From: Filobasidium wieringae
Lineage: Eukaryota > Basidiomycota > Tremellomycetes > Filobasidiales > Filobasidiaceae
Direction of reading: 5' to 3'
Length of the DNA stretch: 64,000 nt
NCBI GenBank assembly: GCA_001600055.1
Contig: BCIV01000009.1
Span: 434,001 to 498,000, forward strand
Shown: one piece after another, positions 22,559-34,286 of the stretch
Numbering within the stretch: the first letter of the stretch is position 1
Layout: the number at the start of each line of letters is the position of its first letter
The notes under the pieces: model-generated
Databases searched by the model: none
The model's input: only the letters and a program-made list of their open reading frames with translations
What the model was told of the DNA's origin: nothing
Program-made: the position numbers and the translations under genes

Positions 22559-23723
22559 ATGGATCAAACAGATGAGCCTCGATTGGTACCAAGTCACAAT
22601 GGCTTGCGCTGCTCGGACGAGATCTGGATACAGGTAAGCAATAACGAAGCATACTAACGGCTACGGGACTAAACCTCGTTTTCTAACAGACGGTAAATGG
22701 GGGTCATCCACTGTATTCAGAAGCTCAGGCGTAAGCTGAACAACTCGAATCAGCTTAAGAAACTCTTCCCTGATAGTCTTCCTGCACAGATGGGCTTACT
22801 TCGTGCACCAAAACTTGATCGATACGGAGTCGGACAATTGGAATTTATTCGCTCAATTCAGCGATGACCCCACTTTCACGTATGATAGGCTGCAACAGTA
22901 CGAGATCCGAGCCTTTGTTCCCGATATAAATGTGGGCTGAATTACCTCTTCCTATTTCACCAGAGAGTTGCGAAAGATGCAGGGCAAACAATATCATTTC
23001 TCCCTGCAACATAGCGCACCTCCAAACTATTGGGTTTTGCAAGAAATCGATCAGCAAAGTCTCGTTATCCTTGAAACCTGGGTCTTTGTTGGGATAGAGG
23101 TGTACAAATGCAATACAATTTACGATTTGATCCAGTCTAGGCTCGTAAGTCGACCGGTATGATACAGAGGCTACATTCGCTTACAAATGCCGTATCCCCA
23201 GTTAAGCGTCACGGAGCATCTTTCATCTTCTATGAAGCAGCTTGAACTGTCTGCGCCACAGCCGTCAATAAGGGAGATCAAGTTCTGGCAATCTCAACCA
23301 GTTCAACTTCCCGGAGAGGACGAGCCTAAACCCGCCGGTATGGCTAAACTCGCAACGGCTACGAATCCCCAAGAGGTCGAATCGGAAGTGCAGACCGAAC
23401 CGCAATCCCAATCCCAAGCAACAAGCGTTACAAAAGCAAAGGCAAAGCCTAAGAAACCAGTCGAATCCGACATGGCCCTGTTATGGGCCATACAGACTAT
23501 GCAACAAGCTTTGCCGGACATCATGAACGACTCGATCGGAAAAGGAGACGACAGAGCCAAGACCAGTGAAACCGCTCGGGCTGATGAGTTCCTTAATCTT
23601 GGGGCAGTGCCAACGATAGCAAGACCGGGTATAATCGTACCACTCGATCCCGTTAGAGGGACAAAGCGAACATTACAGGAACCGACAAGGGAGACTGGCA
23701 AACAAGCCAGATTTGCATCATGA
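22559..23723 (+). CDS. MED6: Mediator complex subunit 6
   Basis: MED6 is a head-module subunit that links Mediator to RNA polymerase II. Five exons (22559-22633, 22690-22730, 22790-22879, 22964-23144, 23202-23723) give 302 aa. The core matches the MED6 pattern: a divergent N-terminal helix region (AWAYFVHQNLID), ELRKMQGKQYHF (family LKMQ..GIEY), an APPNYWVLQE strand, then GIEVYKCNTIYDLIQSRL (family G.IYQAPDLYSVL.SRL). The C-terminal 170 residues are Gln/Glu/Lys-rich and disordered. The 57-nt last intron removes an in-frame stop after QSRL. The N-terminal exons are less certain because this region is poorly conserved. Confidence 0.8.
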
Positions 23724-23870
23724 GATGGTGCCATGATACGATATAACGAAATCTAATGACTCTGTAACGTCACATGCTAGAGTAAAATACAATTATACAA
23801 ATTCGATGGGACACGAAAACATCTATGCAAGTACTGTGTATATACAGTCAAGGACATTCGACCCTCTTGC

Positions 23871-26800
23871 TTAGTTGCCGAATAGGCGCAAAATAAGGTA
23901 AATCAAGGCTCCAAGGAATCTCAACAAGGAGGTTCCAGCGACAAAAATAAGGATGAACAGCATGTAGATGGTCGTTCGATTCGAGTTTCCCGAGAACGAG
24001 CTGCTTGCATCGTTACCTCTCAGAATGAGCGAAGCTAAAAGGGCGTTGCTCAAAGCATAGCAGAGGAGAACGTTTGTACTATATAGCGAGAAATATACTG
24101 GTTAGTTCAGGTTCGTTGGCTGGAAGGTTCTCGCTTGCTTACCGAACATTCGCCTACAAATTGCAGAGTCATGCCGGGTCGATCAGTTCACAAGATATCC
24201 TACATCTACCCTCCAAGACAACTCACGTAATAGTCCTTTCGCTCTTGCTCTTCTTCGGATGCTGACACCTTCTTTACCACCTCCAGCGGTTTTCTCACTC
24301 GAAGGTTGTCAAGCGCATCGCTGTAAGCAGCGTCTACATCTCGCTGATTTGCGAGTAATTCGACTTCCACTTCTTTTCCGTTCCCTTTGACGGCGCCGAG
24401 ATCGTCTTGCATCGTGTCTGCCCCCTTCGTCCCCCAAGAAAGATCGTCAATGTTTGAGAACGCGTAGACATTGAGGATGTTGATACTCGCTGAAACCCCG
24501 GGATGTCAGCTCTCAATCTGCTGGGGCATGGAAGGGCTCAACTCACAGGCTTGGAACAAGATATACTGGCCCGCCGAGGTCAAAAGATGGAACGGGTCCA
24601 GGGCCAAGATCGACGCCATGACGTAGACTCCATAAGTGGCGACGACTGAAACCAGCATACGGGCGAAGATTGGATCGCTGGACAGTTTGAAGGCGCGAAC
24701 CATACAGATTACTGCAGCTACCAGCATGTAGATGGTCAAGACCGCGAAGATGGCTATGGCGGACATATACTTCCAGACAGACCTAAAAGGTAGGGCTCAG
24801 AAGGTGAGTCTCCTTATCAAGCAGGTTCACTGAAAGGGCCAGGCTCTCACCCTCGAGGACGATTGCCCATACTGAATAAGAAACAAGCAACGACCGTTCC
24901 CAGGTAGATGTATTGCATGATAGCGTTCAAGATCGAAATCTTAGGCACCCCAAATGCTGGATCCTCAAGCGAAGAAGTCAAAATCACCTGTGAAGAACAA
25001 GACGTCCGTTAGTTGCGTTTGGAACAGCTGGCCATGGTACTCACGAAGAAGATGTAAAAGTTGGCCAAACTAAACCATGAGAAGAGAAGCATGATGGCGT
25101 TATATAATGCTTGGACAAGCAGAATAGTTTTACGGAAGATGCTATGATCTGTCTTGAACAGCTCGAAAACGTGCAGCAACGCATAGACCTTTGGGTATAA
25201 CGGGTTTGAGCTGGTGTATATATGCCTGCGGGAAGATTGTGACTTACAGCAGCAAAGAACGACCCATTCAACCACCTTCGGATATGACGGATCAGCCACG
25301 AAGTTCTGTGATCGAAAATGAGGTCCTCTTACCTTCGCCGCTGGCTGATGAATTCGGGTACCGCCTCAGGCGCATCCGTCTCTCCAACAGCAGCACTGAC
25401 ATACTTCAAAACGTAGTTATGTTTGGGTTTCGCGCTATTTCATCGGCAAAGTAAGCGAAAATGCAGAGATGTAGCGTGTCGAAACACTTACACAATCTCC
25501 CAACACAGGATTCTTCAAGCAGAAAATCATATCAGCTATAGAAACGTAGACAGGATACGCCTAGCTTACCGATCTTCCGCCAGATACATATTCGCAGTGA
25601 ACGTATCCGCATCTCTTCCATGCAATACTTCTCCCTTGAAATAACTTGCCAGGGGTCCTTTCCCGGATGCATCATTTTGCAGGGCGATCCACTGATTGTC
25701 GACCGCATCAATCAGCTCAAGCCGCATTCAGCAAGAAGAGCTGGTCAACTGGCTTACTCTATACGCAGAGAACGCGCCAGGTAGAACGGCACAGTACCCA
25801 AAGACACTTTCCGTTGTTTTGTCGAGTACGTTCGAAATCTACAGGACGCGAAAAGAGCGTCAATCGCGCGTACAAGAAAGACCTGACTATCCTTTGAGCT
25901 AACCTTGTATTCGAAATTTTGGCAGGCCACTACACCAAGTTCATTCACGGTCAGCAGACATTTCTCAACGGTCCCATCTTGAAGTCCAACTCACCCAGAG
26001 GGTTGAGTAAACTTCTCCAAGCTCTGCCTTTGTAAACGGCGATCTCTCCACAAGCTCCTCCGACACTGGAGTTCTTGTCGAATGCTTTCCACAGGTGGTA
26101 CAAGGACTTTGGAGCAGGACGAGTTCCTACATCGAGCAAGATGCATACTTTTGGCTAGAGCAAGGGTGAAGCTGATTAGCGAGAGTCTATGGTACAAGTA
26201 GAGGCGAGAGCTTACATCGAGCGACCGACAAAAGGCATTGAAGAACCATCGATGACTGTTGATCTTCCTACATCGCGATGAGAAGTGTCATGAATGACCG
26301 AACCGAAACGTTTCCGTGTCGACGATCAACTCACTTGGCGTTCTTCTCTTTCAAGCAGAATATGATTTGAGTGGGAACCATTCCCTTATCCGCACTGGCA
26401 AACTTGAATTTCAGGTCAGGTGTGAGTCCCATCGTACAGGTATACTCGAACAGATGAGCCTGAACTGGTTCGTCCTGTACCGAGTTCTTCATCGCGCCTA
26501 GAATATGGGATTCTAATCAGCCCTGATCCGGATAATAGGGGAGGCAAGAGTATTTACCCTCTTGATAAACCCCAAGAGAGGCTAGACAATCAAGAACACG
26601 TGGGTTGATGTTTTTCCTGCCATCCGCAACTATACATACAACCACCTGTTTCGGAATCGCTCGTCTACTCAGTTCTAACCAGTGACTTATCTGAGGAAAC
26701 GACATACCTTCTTCCAACTGCCTGCACCCCATGTGCCCGAATTCTTCCTTCCTTCTAGATGACTGATATTCCTCATCACCCCATAAAGCGTTCTCAGGAA

Positions 26801-28283
26801 CAAGACCTCGTCCTCGTTATACATGGTGATGACGATCATCAACTCCGTCTCCCTCTCATAAAGAGTCTGACGGAGGGTGAAATTCCGGGCGATAAAGTCA
26901 TCCGGAGTGGAGGTGACCGCAGAGTACCTATCGTCATCCCGGATCGAACCGAGGTGAGATTTCCCTTCGATCTGCGATGGTAGGCACGGCTTACCGAGTG
27001 GACAAGACCTCTTCCCCCTGTTCCCCCATCCTGCCTCTACTCCAAGTGGGGAGAAACCCTTCCAACCTCGTCGGGATCTTCAAATCGATGACCAAGTTCC
27101 CTTCGGTCAATTCCACGACCTTTTTGGCTTTCTGTTGTTTATGTCGACGCATCACCCTTCCTTCTGGAGCAGGACCGAAATGCGCGGTAGAAGAGGGTGG
27201 GAAGTCGGAGGCCAGTTGAGCCTTTTCGTCCTCGTCTAGATCGGATTTGTCAGAGGGGGAATAAGGGTCGTGGGTGTGGTAAGAAGCTAGATCCGTTTCT
27301 CCGTTGTTGTACCCCCTGTCGTATTCGTAGGACGGGACCAGGTCGATCTCCCCTACGTCCTTCTCGTCCATTCCCATCGTCGTTTCTGCATCTCTATCAA
27401 CAAATTCCGCAAATCCTCTCCGTTGTTGAGATCTTTCACGTTCCAGAGCTTGATCGTAAATCTGATTCAACTCCACCCTCTCATCCCGTCTACTCAGATC
27501 AACCTCGATCGCTCCAAAAGGATCCCCATCGACCCTCGTCATGGTATCTCCCATGATCTCCTGCCCCTCATCCTCGTCCGGAAAAGGGGTCGGACTTCGA
27601 CTCCTCCTAGCTCGTCGACGAAGAGGTCCACTGACGTTCCGTTTCCCACCCGTCCCCGAACTGATTCCCAGTCCGGTAGGTTTCTTAGGGTTTATGGATA
27701 CGGGGAGGGGAAGTCCGGGGGAATGAGTGAGAGGTGGGTCGGGGATGGTTTGGTACATCGTTTGATGATGAGGAGTGATAGGTACAGGTTGAGGGATATA
27801 ACCGGGGGTCTTATGGAATTGGAAGTTCGTTGGGTAATTAGGATCGACGGGTGCGGCTGTGTCTGTAGGATTCAGAGCGATCGTTCCTCCTTGAGATCTC
27901 GTGGTATATCTCGGACTTGGGGCTGCAGTGGGATTCCTAGGGGTCGGCCCGGTAGCTCTTAAAGCTGCTACAGCAGCCTCAAAGTTGGTCAGAGCTTGAC
28001 CCTGACCCTGGCCTTCTCTAGTAGGCATAGGGGAAGCGATCAATCCGGTTCCTTCTTCCACACCAACATCCTCCTCCCTCATCTCCTCGTCATAGCTGTC
28101 ATACTGGTTGGCATGTTGCGATGGTGGGCGGGAGAGGATAGCTTCACTCGACGGACGACTGCGGGAAGCTCCCCATGCTATCGGTCTTCCTTGTTCATCA
28201 TGGCCTGTATGCAGGGAAGGCGCGCGGCCCATCCTAGGAGGTGGTGAAGTCAGGCGTGGTGGTGGTTTACGATTAGGTGCCAT
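23871..28283 (-). CDS. Chitin synthase (division 1)
   Basis: A plasma-membrane glycosyltransferase that polymerises UDP-GlcNAc into chitin. Eighteen exons give 1,116 aa; exon 1 is 26995-28283 and the last is 23871-24078. Residues 1-430 are disordered, Pro/Arg/Gly/Asp-rich. Then come [89 protein letters not shown] and the diagnostic [11 protein letters not shown], followed by about seven membrane segments. Two exons are very small: 25492-25512 (21 nt) and 24143-24153 (11 nt, within DYYANVRTNVLL). Every junction was checked in phase. The motifs fit classes I-III; I cannot settle the class by eye. Confidence 0.95.
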
Positions 28284-28637
28284 GGCAACCAATCTCGGCA
28301 GGTTGTTGAGTGGTCGAGGAGTGTGCTGTGGGATCTCTGACTGAAGAATCGAAGAGAATCTAGAATCTCGCTTGATTTGTTGTTTCGGCAAGTTTCCCCG
28401 TGATCTTGTTTACTTTGTGTGACCACAACAACAACCGATCAGGCACAGAAGCACAGGGCGGATGCAAATCGCCGCAAAAAGCAGGTCAAAATGATCAACA
28501 CCACACGTCCGGTTTCGAATCCTACGCTTTGAAATGTTCCAGTCGACTGCTACTTGACATACCTTTGCTGCCATATCTCTCAGTCAACTCAACAGCTCTG
28601 AACTTGGTCGTCCTGTACAACTACAGGGATCGCCATC
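28284..28637. other. Divergent promoter between chitin synthase and TMEM242-like gene
   Basis: 354 bases shared by two genes that start in opposite directions. No distinct motif picked out. Confidence 0.55.
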
Positions 28638-29697
28638 ATGAGCCAGCCATCCACCTCCATCCAGTCCAGTAACGATGAACCAGCTCCCCTTATACCCAAA
28701 AAACTATTCATCGGAACGCTCTCAGGCGTGAGTCTCGCCTTTCCTTTATCGATTACAGAAGATCGCTGCCGCTGATTGAGATCCGACCTCCTTCTAGCTC
28801 GCTTTCGCAACCGGTCTCACAATAGCGCTCATCCCTGCGTTCAAAAGGAACAGGCAACGTACCAGCACGACCCTCAAGAAAGGTCTTGATCTAGGTACTC
28901 AACCGGTCCGACCCAAAACGTTCAGTCCGAAAAAGGTTCTTTTACCTGAACACCCCTCCTCGATATCACCCAATTCCGCTCGAAAACCTACCCTTGGGCC
29001 TTTAAGCGGACTAGACCATCCGCAACCCGTTACCGTGAAAGCCCCAGCGGAGCCTATAATACAACAAGCTCTCCCCGTTACTTCACAAGAAGAACAAATC
29101 CTTACTCCCTCCGACCCAAGCATCTCCTATTTCTCCCTCCAACCCGCTTCTCCTTATTCAGAGGAAGAAGATTCCCACGGCTTCCCTCTCGAACCCAACG
29201 ATCCGGATGGGGTACGGTCGGGGGAGCTTCAAGAGGGACAAGAAGCTGAAGGAAATGCGGATCCGTTCTTCGCTATAAAGGCGTTTGGGATCGCTACGGG
29301 TCTTGTGGCGGGGACCGCTGGATTGGGGGTTTATATTATTGGGAAAACCCTAGGGGTGGAGGATGTGAGTCTGAGCCATAAAACTACTCCCTGCTTGGGC
29401 GGACACTGACGATCTCAACCCTTCTTCCTCCAGATGACCCAATTCACTCAAAAAATGCGTCTCTTAACCACGCAAAAACTCCCAACCTTGACGAATTCAA
29501 TATACTCTCCACTTCCTTCCTCCTCCCCCTCCCCCTCATCTTCATCTTCCACCGAATCCGAGCATCCAGCACCTTTTAGGGAGACGGAAGAGCGAAGAAC
29601 GGAGAGGGAAGAAGAAGAGAGGATAGTCAAGGGTTGGTGGAGTGAGGTCGTCGATGGTGCGGAGGAAGAGAGGAGGGCCGTCCTAGGTGAACGTTGA
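28638..29697 (+). CDS. TMEM242-like mitochondrial inner-membrane protein
   Basis: Three exons (28638-28727, 28798-29364, 29434-29697) give 306 aa. Two membrane segments are visible: KKLFIGTLSG|LAFATGLTIALIP near residue 25 and AIKAFGIATGLVAGTAGLGVY near residue 190. The second is followed by GKTLGVEDMTQFTQKMR, which fits the C-terminus of human TMEM242 (GVHSMNDFRSKM). TMEM242 is an assembly factor for respiratory complex I and ATP synthase. Between the two segments is about 150 residues of Pro/Ser/Glu-rich sequence that the 141-aa human protein lacks. The same frame reopens after the TGA at 29695 and runs to 29982; a 45-nt GTGAAC..CTAG intron at about 29689 would add it. Confidence 0.72.
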
Positions 29698-30516
29698 TGC
29701 AGCGCACGAACGTCAGGGATCCGACGTCTAGGCCGAATCTTGGAATTGTCGGTCTTGAATGACACACGCCGAAGAAGACGATCGGGGTCGTCATCAGGGA
29801 CTGAGTCCTGGTTGATCCCACTGTACTCCGCTGGAAAGCAAAGAGACGAGCCCTATTGCGAGGCGACTTCATCGTCTTCAAGGATATACCCACACATTTA
29901 CTCTGAAGAGCGCTATAATCGTTATACCCCGATGACCTGGGAGGCATCTAGGATAGCTCGCAAGGTCTTGACCAACCCGTAATGGACGTCTTATGTACGA
30001 TCGGAGCAGACATTACGTCCACCTCATGTCGAAAATCCGTTTGCAACATAAATCACCATCATTCGATTTACAATGGCCTTCTACATCCAATGCGGGACAC
30101 TGATTCTACCCTATCACAACGGCTTGTAATCAGTCTGACCTGTTCCGTTCCCATACAATGTTCACTGACCTTCTAGCACTATTGTTATTCATCAAAAGGT
30201 CTGAATATTTAAGGGGAACGACGCGTCCTGCCACGACGCTCTTTTACTATCCTACCCTTCCTGAAGTGTTTATTGCAGAAATCGACATGGGATATCGTCC
30301 GCTTGTAAGGCCAGAGACATCAAATCAGCAGGTTGAACGATCAGAATTCGTATCTAATCTTTTACGCTCGAGACTGGGGGATATAACATGGCATTGAATA
30401 AGAATAGGTACGATGAAACCCAAAAAAAGATACCGGGCAAACAGAAAATAGCGAATGTGAAACACTAAAGCACGAAATTTAGACACGAAAACACGATGAA
30501 AGTGAGCGTCGCACTC
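29698..30516. other. Intergenic, with a possible 3' extension of the TMEM242-like gene
   Basis: Bases 29698-29982 are open in the frame of the preceding gene and encode an Arg/Ser- then Tyr-rich stretch; it may be an extra exon or 3' UTR. Bases 29983-30516 hold only short unconvincing open frames and should include the 3' UTRs of two convergent genes. Confidence 0.4.
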
Positions 30517-31567
30517 TTAGAAAGCGGCGACGACAGCGGCGCCCAATCCCAAAGCTCCAGCGACCCATCCTCCAGTCTGAGCGCCCCCCCTAGCGGCCCC
30601 GGTAGAAGTCGCGGCAGCAGCGGAAGTCGCAGCACTAGTGGTAGTCATACCGGCCGTGCTGGCCGCGGTACCGAAAGATTGACTGGCGATGGTCCCTGCA
30701 GAGACGAGCGAAGAGACACGGGAAGAGATGGAGGATGCTACGCTTGAGGCGGAGGACCTGATGGAGGATGCTACTGCAGCTGAGGTCGCGCTATCGGTTT
30801 CGGTCGCGGTCGCGGTGACGGAGGCGAGAGAAGAGGAGAGGATGGAGCTGACTTGGCTCGCCTGTTAAACGAAACCAGAAAGGTACTTGATCAACGCAGG
30901 AAGCAGGCTGAGAGTAAAGCAGAACTCACGAGAGAAGAAGAGATACTAGCCGCCTCGGAACTGGGTAGGGCGATACTGGAAACCTGAGTCAAGATCGAAG
31001 TAGGGATGAGGCTGGTGACTCCAGTAGGGGTAACTAGTTTGTATACAAATAATGTTATATCTGCCAAGATTAATGAGATATCGGGAGGGATGACTTACTG
31101 GCTCCGCACAAAGCGGACTGGAGGCTCAAGGCGGTAGCCTGTTCAGCTGGAGTACAATTGGCGACCAAACAAACTTGAGCGGCGCCTAGAGATAGCAAGG
31201 TTTCACGTTAAAGGCCTCTTATGCGTTGTATACACCGGTGTGGGATATCGTAGACTGACTTTGGAAAGTAGCACTCGAACAGACACAAGTAGCATCCGCA
31301 CTTTGGTCCGGAGCCACCAGATCAGTTTGATGGACGTCTCTCTGGGTAGCGTGTTGATTTACTCACAAACTAAGACAGCCAGCAGTAGCTGCAGCTTGAG
31401 TGGAACAGTCAAGGACACATTGGGGAATACTAGAGGAGATAAAGGAGGTACGGTAAGACGTACAGCCTCGCGGTTGATGACAGGTAAATGACTTGCCCTT
31501 GAGTCTGAGCGGCAGCACCGGTGAAAGCGGCAGCGGCGAGAACGGTGAGAGCAGAAACGAGCTTCAT
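30517..31567 (-). CDS. CFEM-domain GPI-anchored protein
   Basis: A predicted secreted cell-surface protein of 260 aa. Exons: 31464-31567, 31367-31429, 31260-31339, 31099-31185, 30930-31033, 30517-30861. A signal peptide opens it (MKLVSALTVLAAAAFTGAAA). A CFEM-type cysteine pattern follows: IPQCVLDCST..AGC, ATCVCSS, QVCLVANCT and LCGA. A long Ser/Ala/Thr-rich stalk comes next, and a hydrophobic C-terminus (GWVAGALGLGAAVVAAF) typical of a GPI-attachment signal. Fungal CFEM proteins bind haem/iron or structure the wall; which applies here is not shown. Two introns needed to keep the frame are only 34 nt (31430-31463) and 27 nt (31340-31366), so these junctions are the least certain. Confidence 0.85.
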
Positions 31568-31845
31568 TGTGTTATATTGTCTTGGGGATAAGGCAGTTCA
31601 AGTGTTAGAAATCGAGGAAACGAGGGGAGAAAAGATGAGAACGATCCTTCGAATTGTTGATGGTTGGCCTGAACTGAACGGTTATCGTCCCCAAAATTGC
31701 TTCCGCTCCTGCTTTCCCCGCAAAATGGACGGAACCGAATGAGAGTCGCCCGAACCAGAAGTCCGGACGCAAAACCCTGCAAAACACATACGAAGATTGA
31801 CAAATTGCATATAAATGGCGTGAGATGACAACGGGTCGACCTCTT

Positions 31846-33876
31846 TTAATCCCTCTTCCCACCTCGACGATCGCCCCTGCCACGACCGCCTCGTCCACGA
31901 CCACCGCCTCGGCCGCCTCCCCGACCACCACCCCGACCACCTCCACGTCGATCTCGTCCGTTCCCACGCTTCTCCGACTCTTCCTCGGCCTTTGAGGCGT
32001 CCAGCTCGTTGGCCTCCTGAACAGCCTTGAGGGCTGCAAAGTTGGCTCGAGATAACCAGAAGGAACGTTCTTCCTCCTCTGTATGAGATCGAGCATGCGC
32101 ATTGTCAGCCATCTCATACGTCTGAACGATTGACGGTCACACTCACCGGTAGCCCGCTTCCACTCGATAGTGTTCTCTCCCAATTTCAGACCGAGCCCCT
32201 TGATCTTCTCCACCTCCTCATCCGCAAAAGGCTTGTTACTCTTCTGACTGACGCTTCCCGCGGTCGCACCCTTGGGGTAACTCATGAAGATGTCATCGTA
32301 ACCCTTTTCGGCGAGGGAAGATTTGAGGTCCTTCCAGAACCCGTCCTCGGGCAGGTTGCTGAATTTGAGTACGGTCTGACGGGGGAAATCGAGGGAGGAT
32401 GGGTCGACGAGGGTAGAGTTGGAACGATCGATCTCGTACTCCTTGTCGAGGTAGGTGATCTTGATGTTCTCCAGCTGTGTCGCAGAGTAAAAAACGATCG
32501 ATCAATCTCTCATCTTCCCGCACATCAACGCTCGAACACACCTTCTTCTCCTTCTTGCCAGCCCTCTCACCGTCATCCCCATCATCCCTCTTTCTCTTCT
32601 CCCTCGCATTCCTTCCACCCTGCCTGGCAGCGCCATCCCTGTCCTTTGCGTTGAAAGCGTTGAACTTGAACTTGGCTCCGCTCTGACCCCCACCGGCACC
32701 GGTAGTACGGGTGATGGTGCTTGGGTCGATCCCCTTTTCCTTTGCTTTCATTACAACGTAGTCTTCCCTGAAAAAGGCGTCAAAGGATGTATCATCAGTG
32801 ATCGTTCGACGTTGAAATTCTTCACTGAGCAACGAACGACTCACTTGGACATGATGACGACCTTCTCCCCCTCAAAAGTCAACTCCTTCTTCAAGATCCC
32901 CTCCAAATCCGCCATCTCTGCAAACTCCACAAAAACGCTCCCCTTGAATTCCCCCAACTCCCTCTTCTCCCTCTCCTCGGGCTTGGTCTCGGTCTCGGTC
33001 TTGACCTCCGCGGCCTTTCCTTCAGCGTCAGTGGGCTTCTTACCGATGGGTCGACTGGAAGATGGGTGGGCGATCTGTTCTCGTCTCATACGGAGGGCGT
33101 TGATCTTGCCATGAGGTTTGAAAAAGGCTTCGAGTTGTTCTTGACTGTTGTGTGGGGTGGAACCTGTTCCGAATCCTTTCTACAAAAGAGAAATAAAAAA
33201 AGAAATGAGCGTAAGGATCGAGAAGAGGGATCTCGAATATCCTCCGGACGTACGGCATAGATGGTACGTTCCCAAGCGGTACTGTCCCTGACCAACTCCT
33301 TCTCCCTCCTGACCCTAGACCCATCCTCGCTGATCTTGACCAAACTCTTGCCTTGCAAACTGATCTCCCTCTCCCTGATCACACCCTTGATGAACTCGAT
33401 CCCGTAGACGGAAGTGTAGGGTTCCTTCATACGTTTGAAACTGCAGAGGACGGAGAGATCGATAAATCCGAGAGGGTCGCGTTGGGAGAGGGTGAATAGG
33501 AATTTATCGAATGGGAAGTTGGCGTCGGAGAAGTAGAACTCGACTGGAGAGTAGGTGAATATCATAGTGATCAGTGATCTGTATCTTCCTGTCTCAGGCG
33601 GAGGTGGACAAAACGTGACTTACTCTGCTCGATGATGGATTTCTTCACCTCTGCTACCTCCTCGTCAGTCTTCCCCTTGAGCTCCTGGGGGAGTTCTTGA
33701 ATGACAAGTTCCCCATCTTCCTTCTTCTGAGGAGCGAATTCTTCCAATACGGACTTTTGGGTGACAGTCGATTCTTCCTGCTTTACTTGATCTTGTTCTA
33801 CCTTGGTGGTGGTAGAGGCGTCCTCCATGGTGATATCGTCCAACTTTGGTTTCTCTTCTACTTTGACGTCGGACAT
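31846..33876 (-). CDS. LHP1: La protein (La motif, RRM, C-terminal RRM-like domain, RGG tail)
   Basis: La binds the 3' oligo-U ends of RNA polymerase III transcripts and protects and folds them in the nucleus. Six exons (33624-33876, 33254-33543, 32845-33179, 32542-32767, 32147-32474, 31846-32078) give 554 aa. An acidic leader precedes the La motif (IEFYFSDANFPFDKFL, RMKEPYTSVYGIEFI). RRM1 follows (TIYAKGFGTGST, GSVFVEFAEM), then a Lys/Arg/Asp-rich linker. A second RRM-like domain (VLKFSNLPEDG, GENTIEWKRA, EEERSFW) resembles the xRRM of La-type proteins. The tail is Arg/Gly repeats. It shares a 410-bp promoter with NDC80. Confidence 0.92.
31858..31950 (-). repeat. Tandem RGG-coding repeat in the La gene
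   Basis: About 90 bases of near-identical 9-12 nt units encode GGGRGGGRGGGR-type repeats at the La C-terminus. RGG boxes bind RNA and are usually arginine-methylated. The direct DNA repetition makes length variation between strains likely. Confidence 0.7.
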
Positions 33877-34286
33877 GATGAATTGAGGTATCGCAGAGAG
33901 AACGAGAACGAGCGTGAGGAAGAGAAGGAAGAGTCGACCAAGAAGATTGGATCTAGCGAAGTTGCTTCAAATCGACGAGAGCAAGTTGTCAGTTTCCCAA
34001 CTTTTTTAAAAGGCGAACCGCGGATTCCACGATTTATTCCAAACCAACTCGAGCGAGAAAGTAACAAAACAAACATGTAAACAAACCATTCTGTTCGCTC
34101 GAATACGGATCTCCTCTGCATCCTCAACAGCTACAACAGCTCATTCAGTACCTCGAGCGTCATCCACACACCTTCGTACACTCCCTGGCAGTGTAGATAG
34201 ACGTCTTACCGACCTGACGTTCGAAACCCGGTCGAAAACGCGTCAACACAACGTCTTACAACTGTCCCGAATCCGACCTCCATCTT
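33877..34286. other. Divergent promoter between La and NDC80
   Basis: 410 bases separating two start codons that point away from each other. No gene seen. Several short GA-rich and TC-rich tracts flank each start. Confidence 0.55.

Noticed and set aside
22176..22652. 158-codon minus-strand open frame between SOD1 and MED6
   Set aside because: It has no recognisable motif or splice partners and overlaps MED6 exon 1, which has a good frame and intron. Taken as chance.
27197..28247. Several plus-strand open frames of 80-180 codons opposite the chitin synthase N-terminus
   Set aside because: They mirror a codon-biased, Arg/Pro/Ser-rich exon and lack introns or motifs; shadows.
30158..30397. 79-codon plus-strand open frame with a hydrophobic start
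   Set aside because: Short, no upstream or downstream partner exon, lies in an intergenic stretch.
32130..32654. 174-codon plus-strand open frame
   Set aside because: Antisense to La exons 4 and 5, which have unambiguous domain content.
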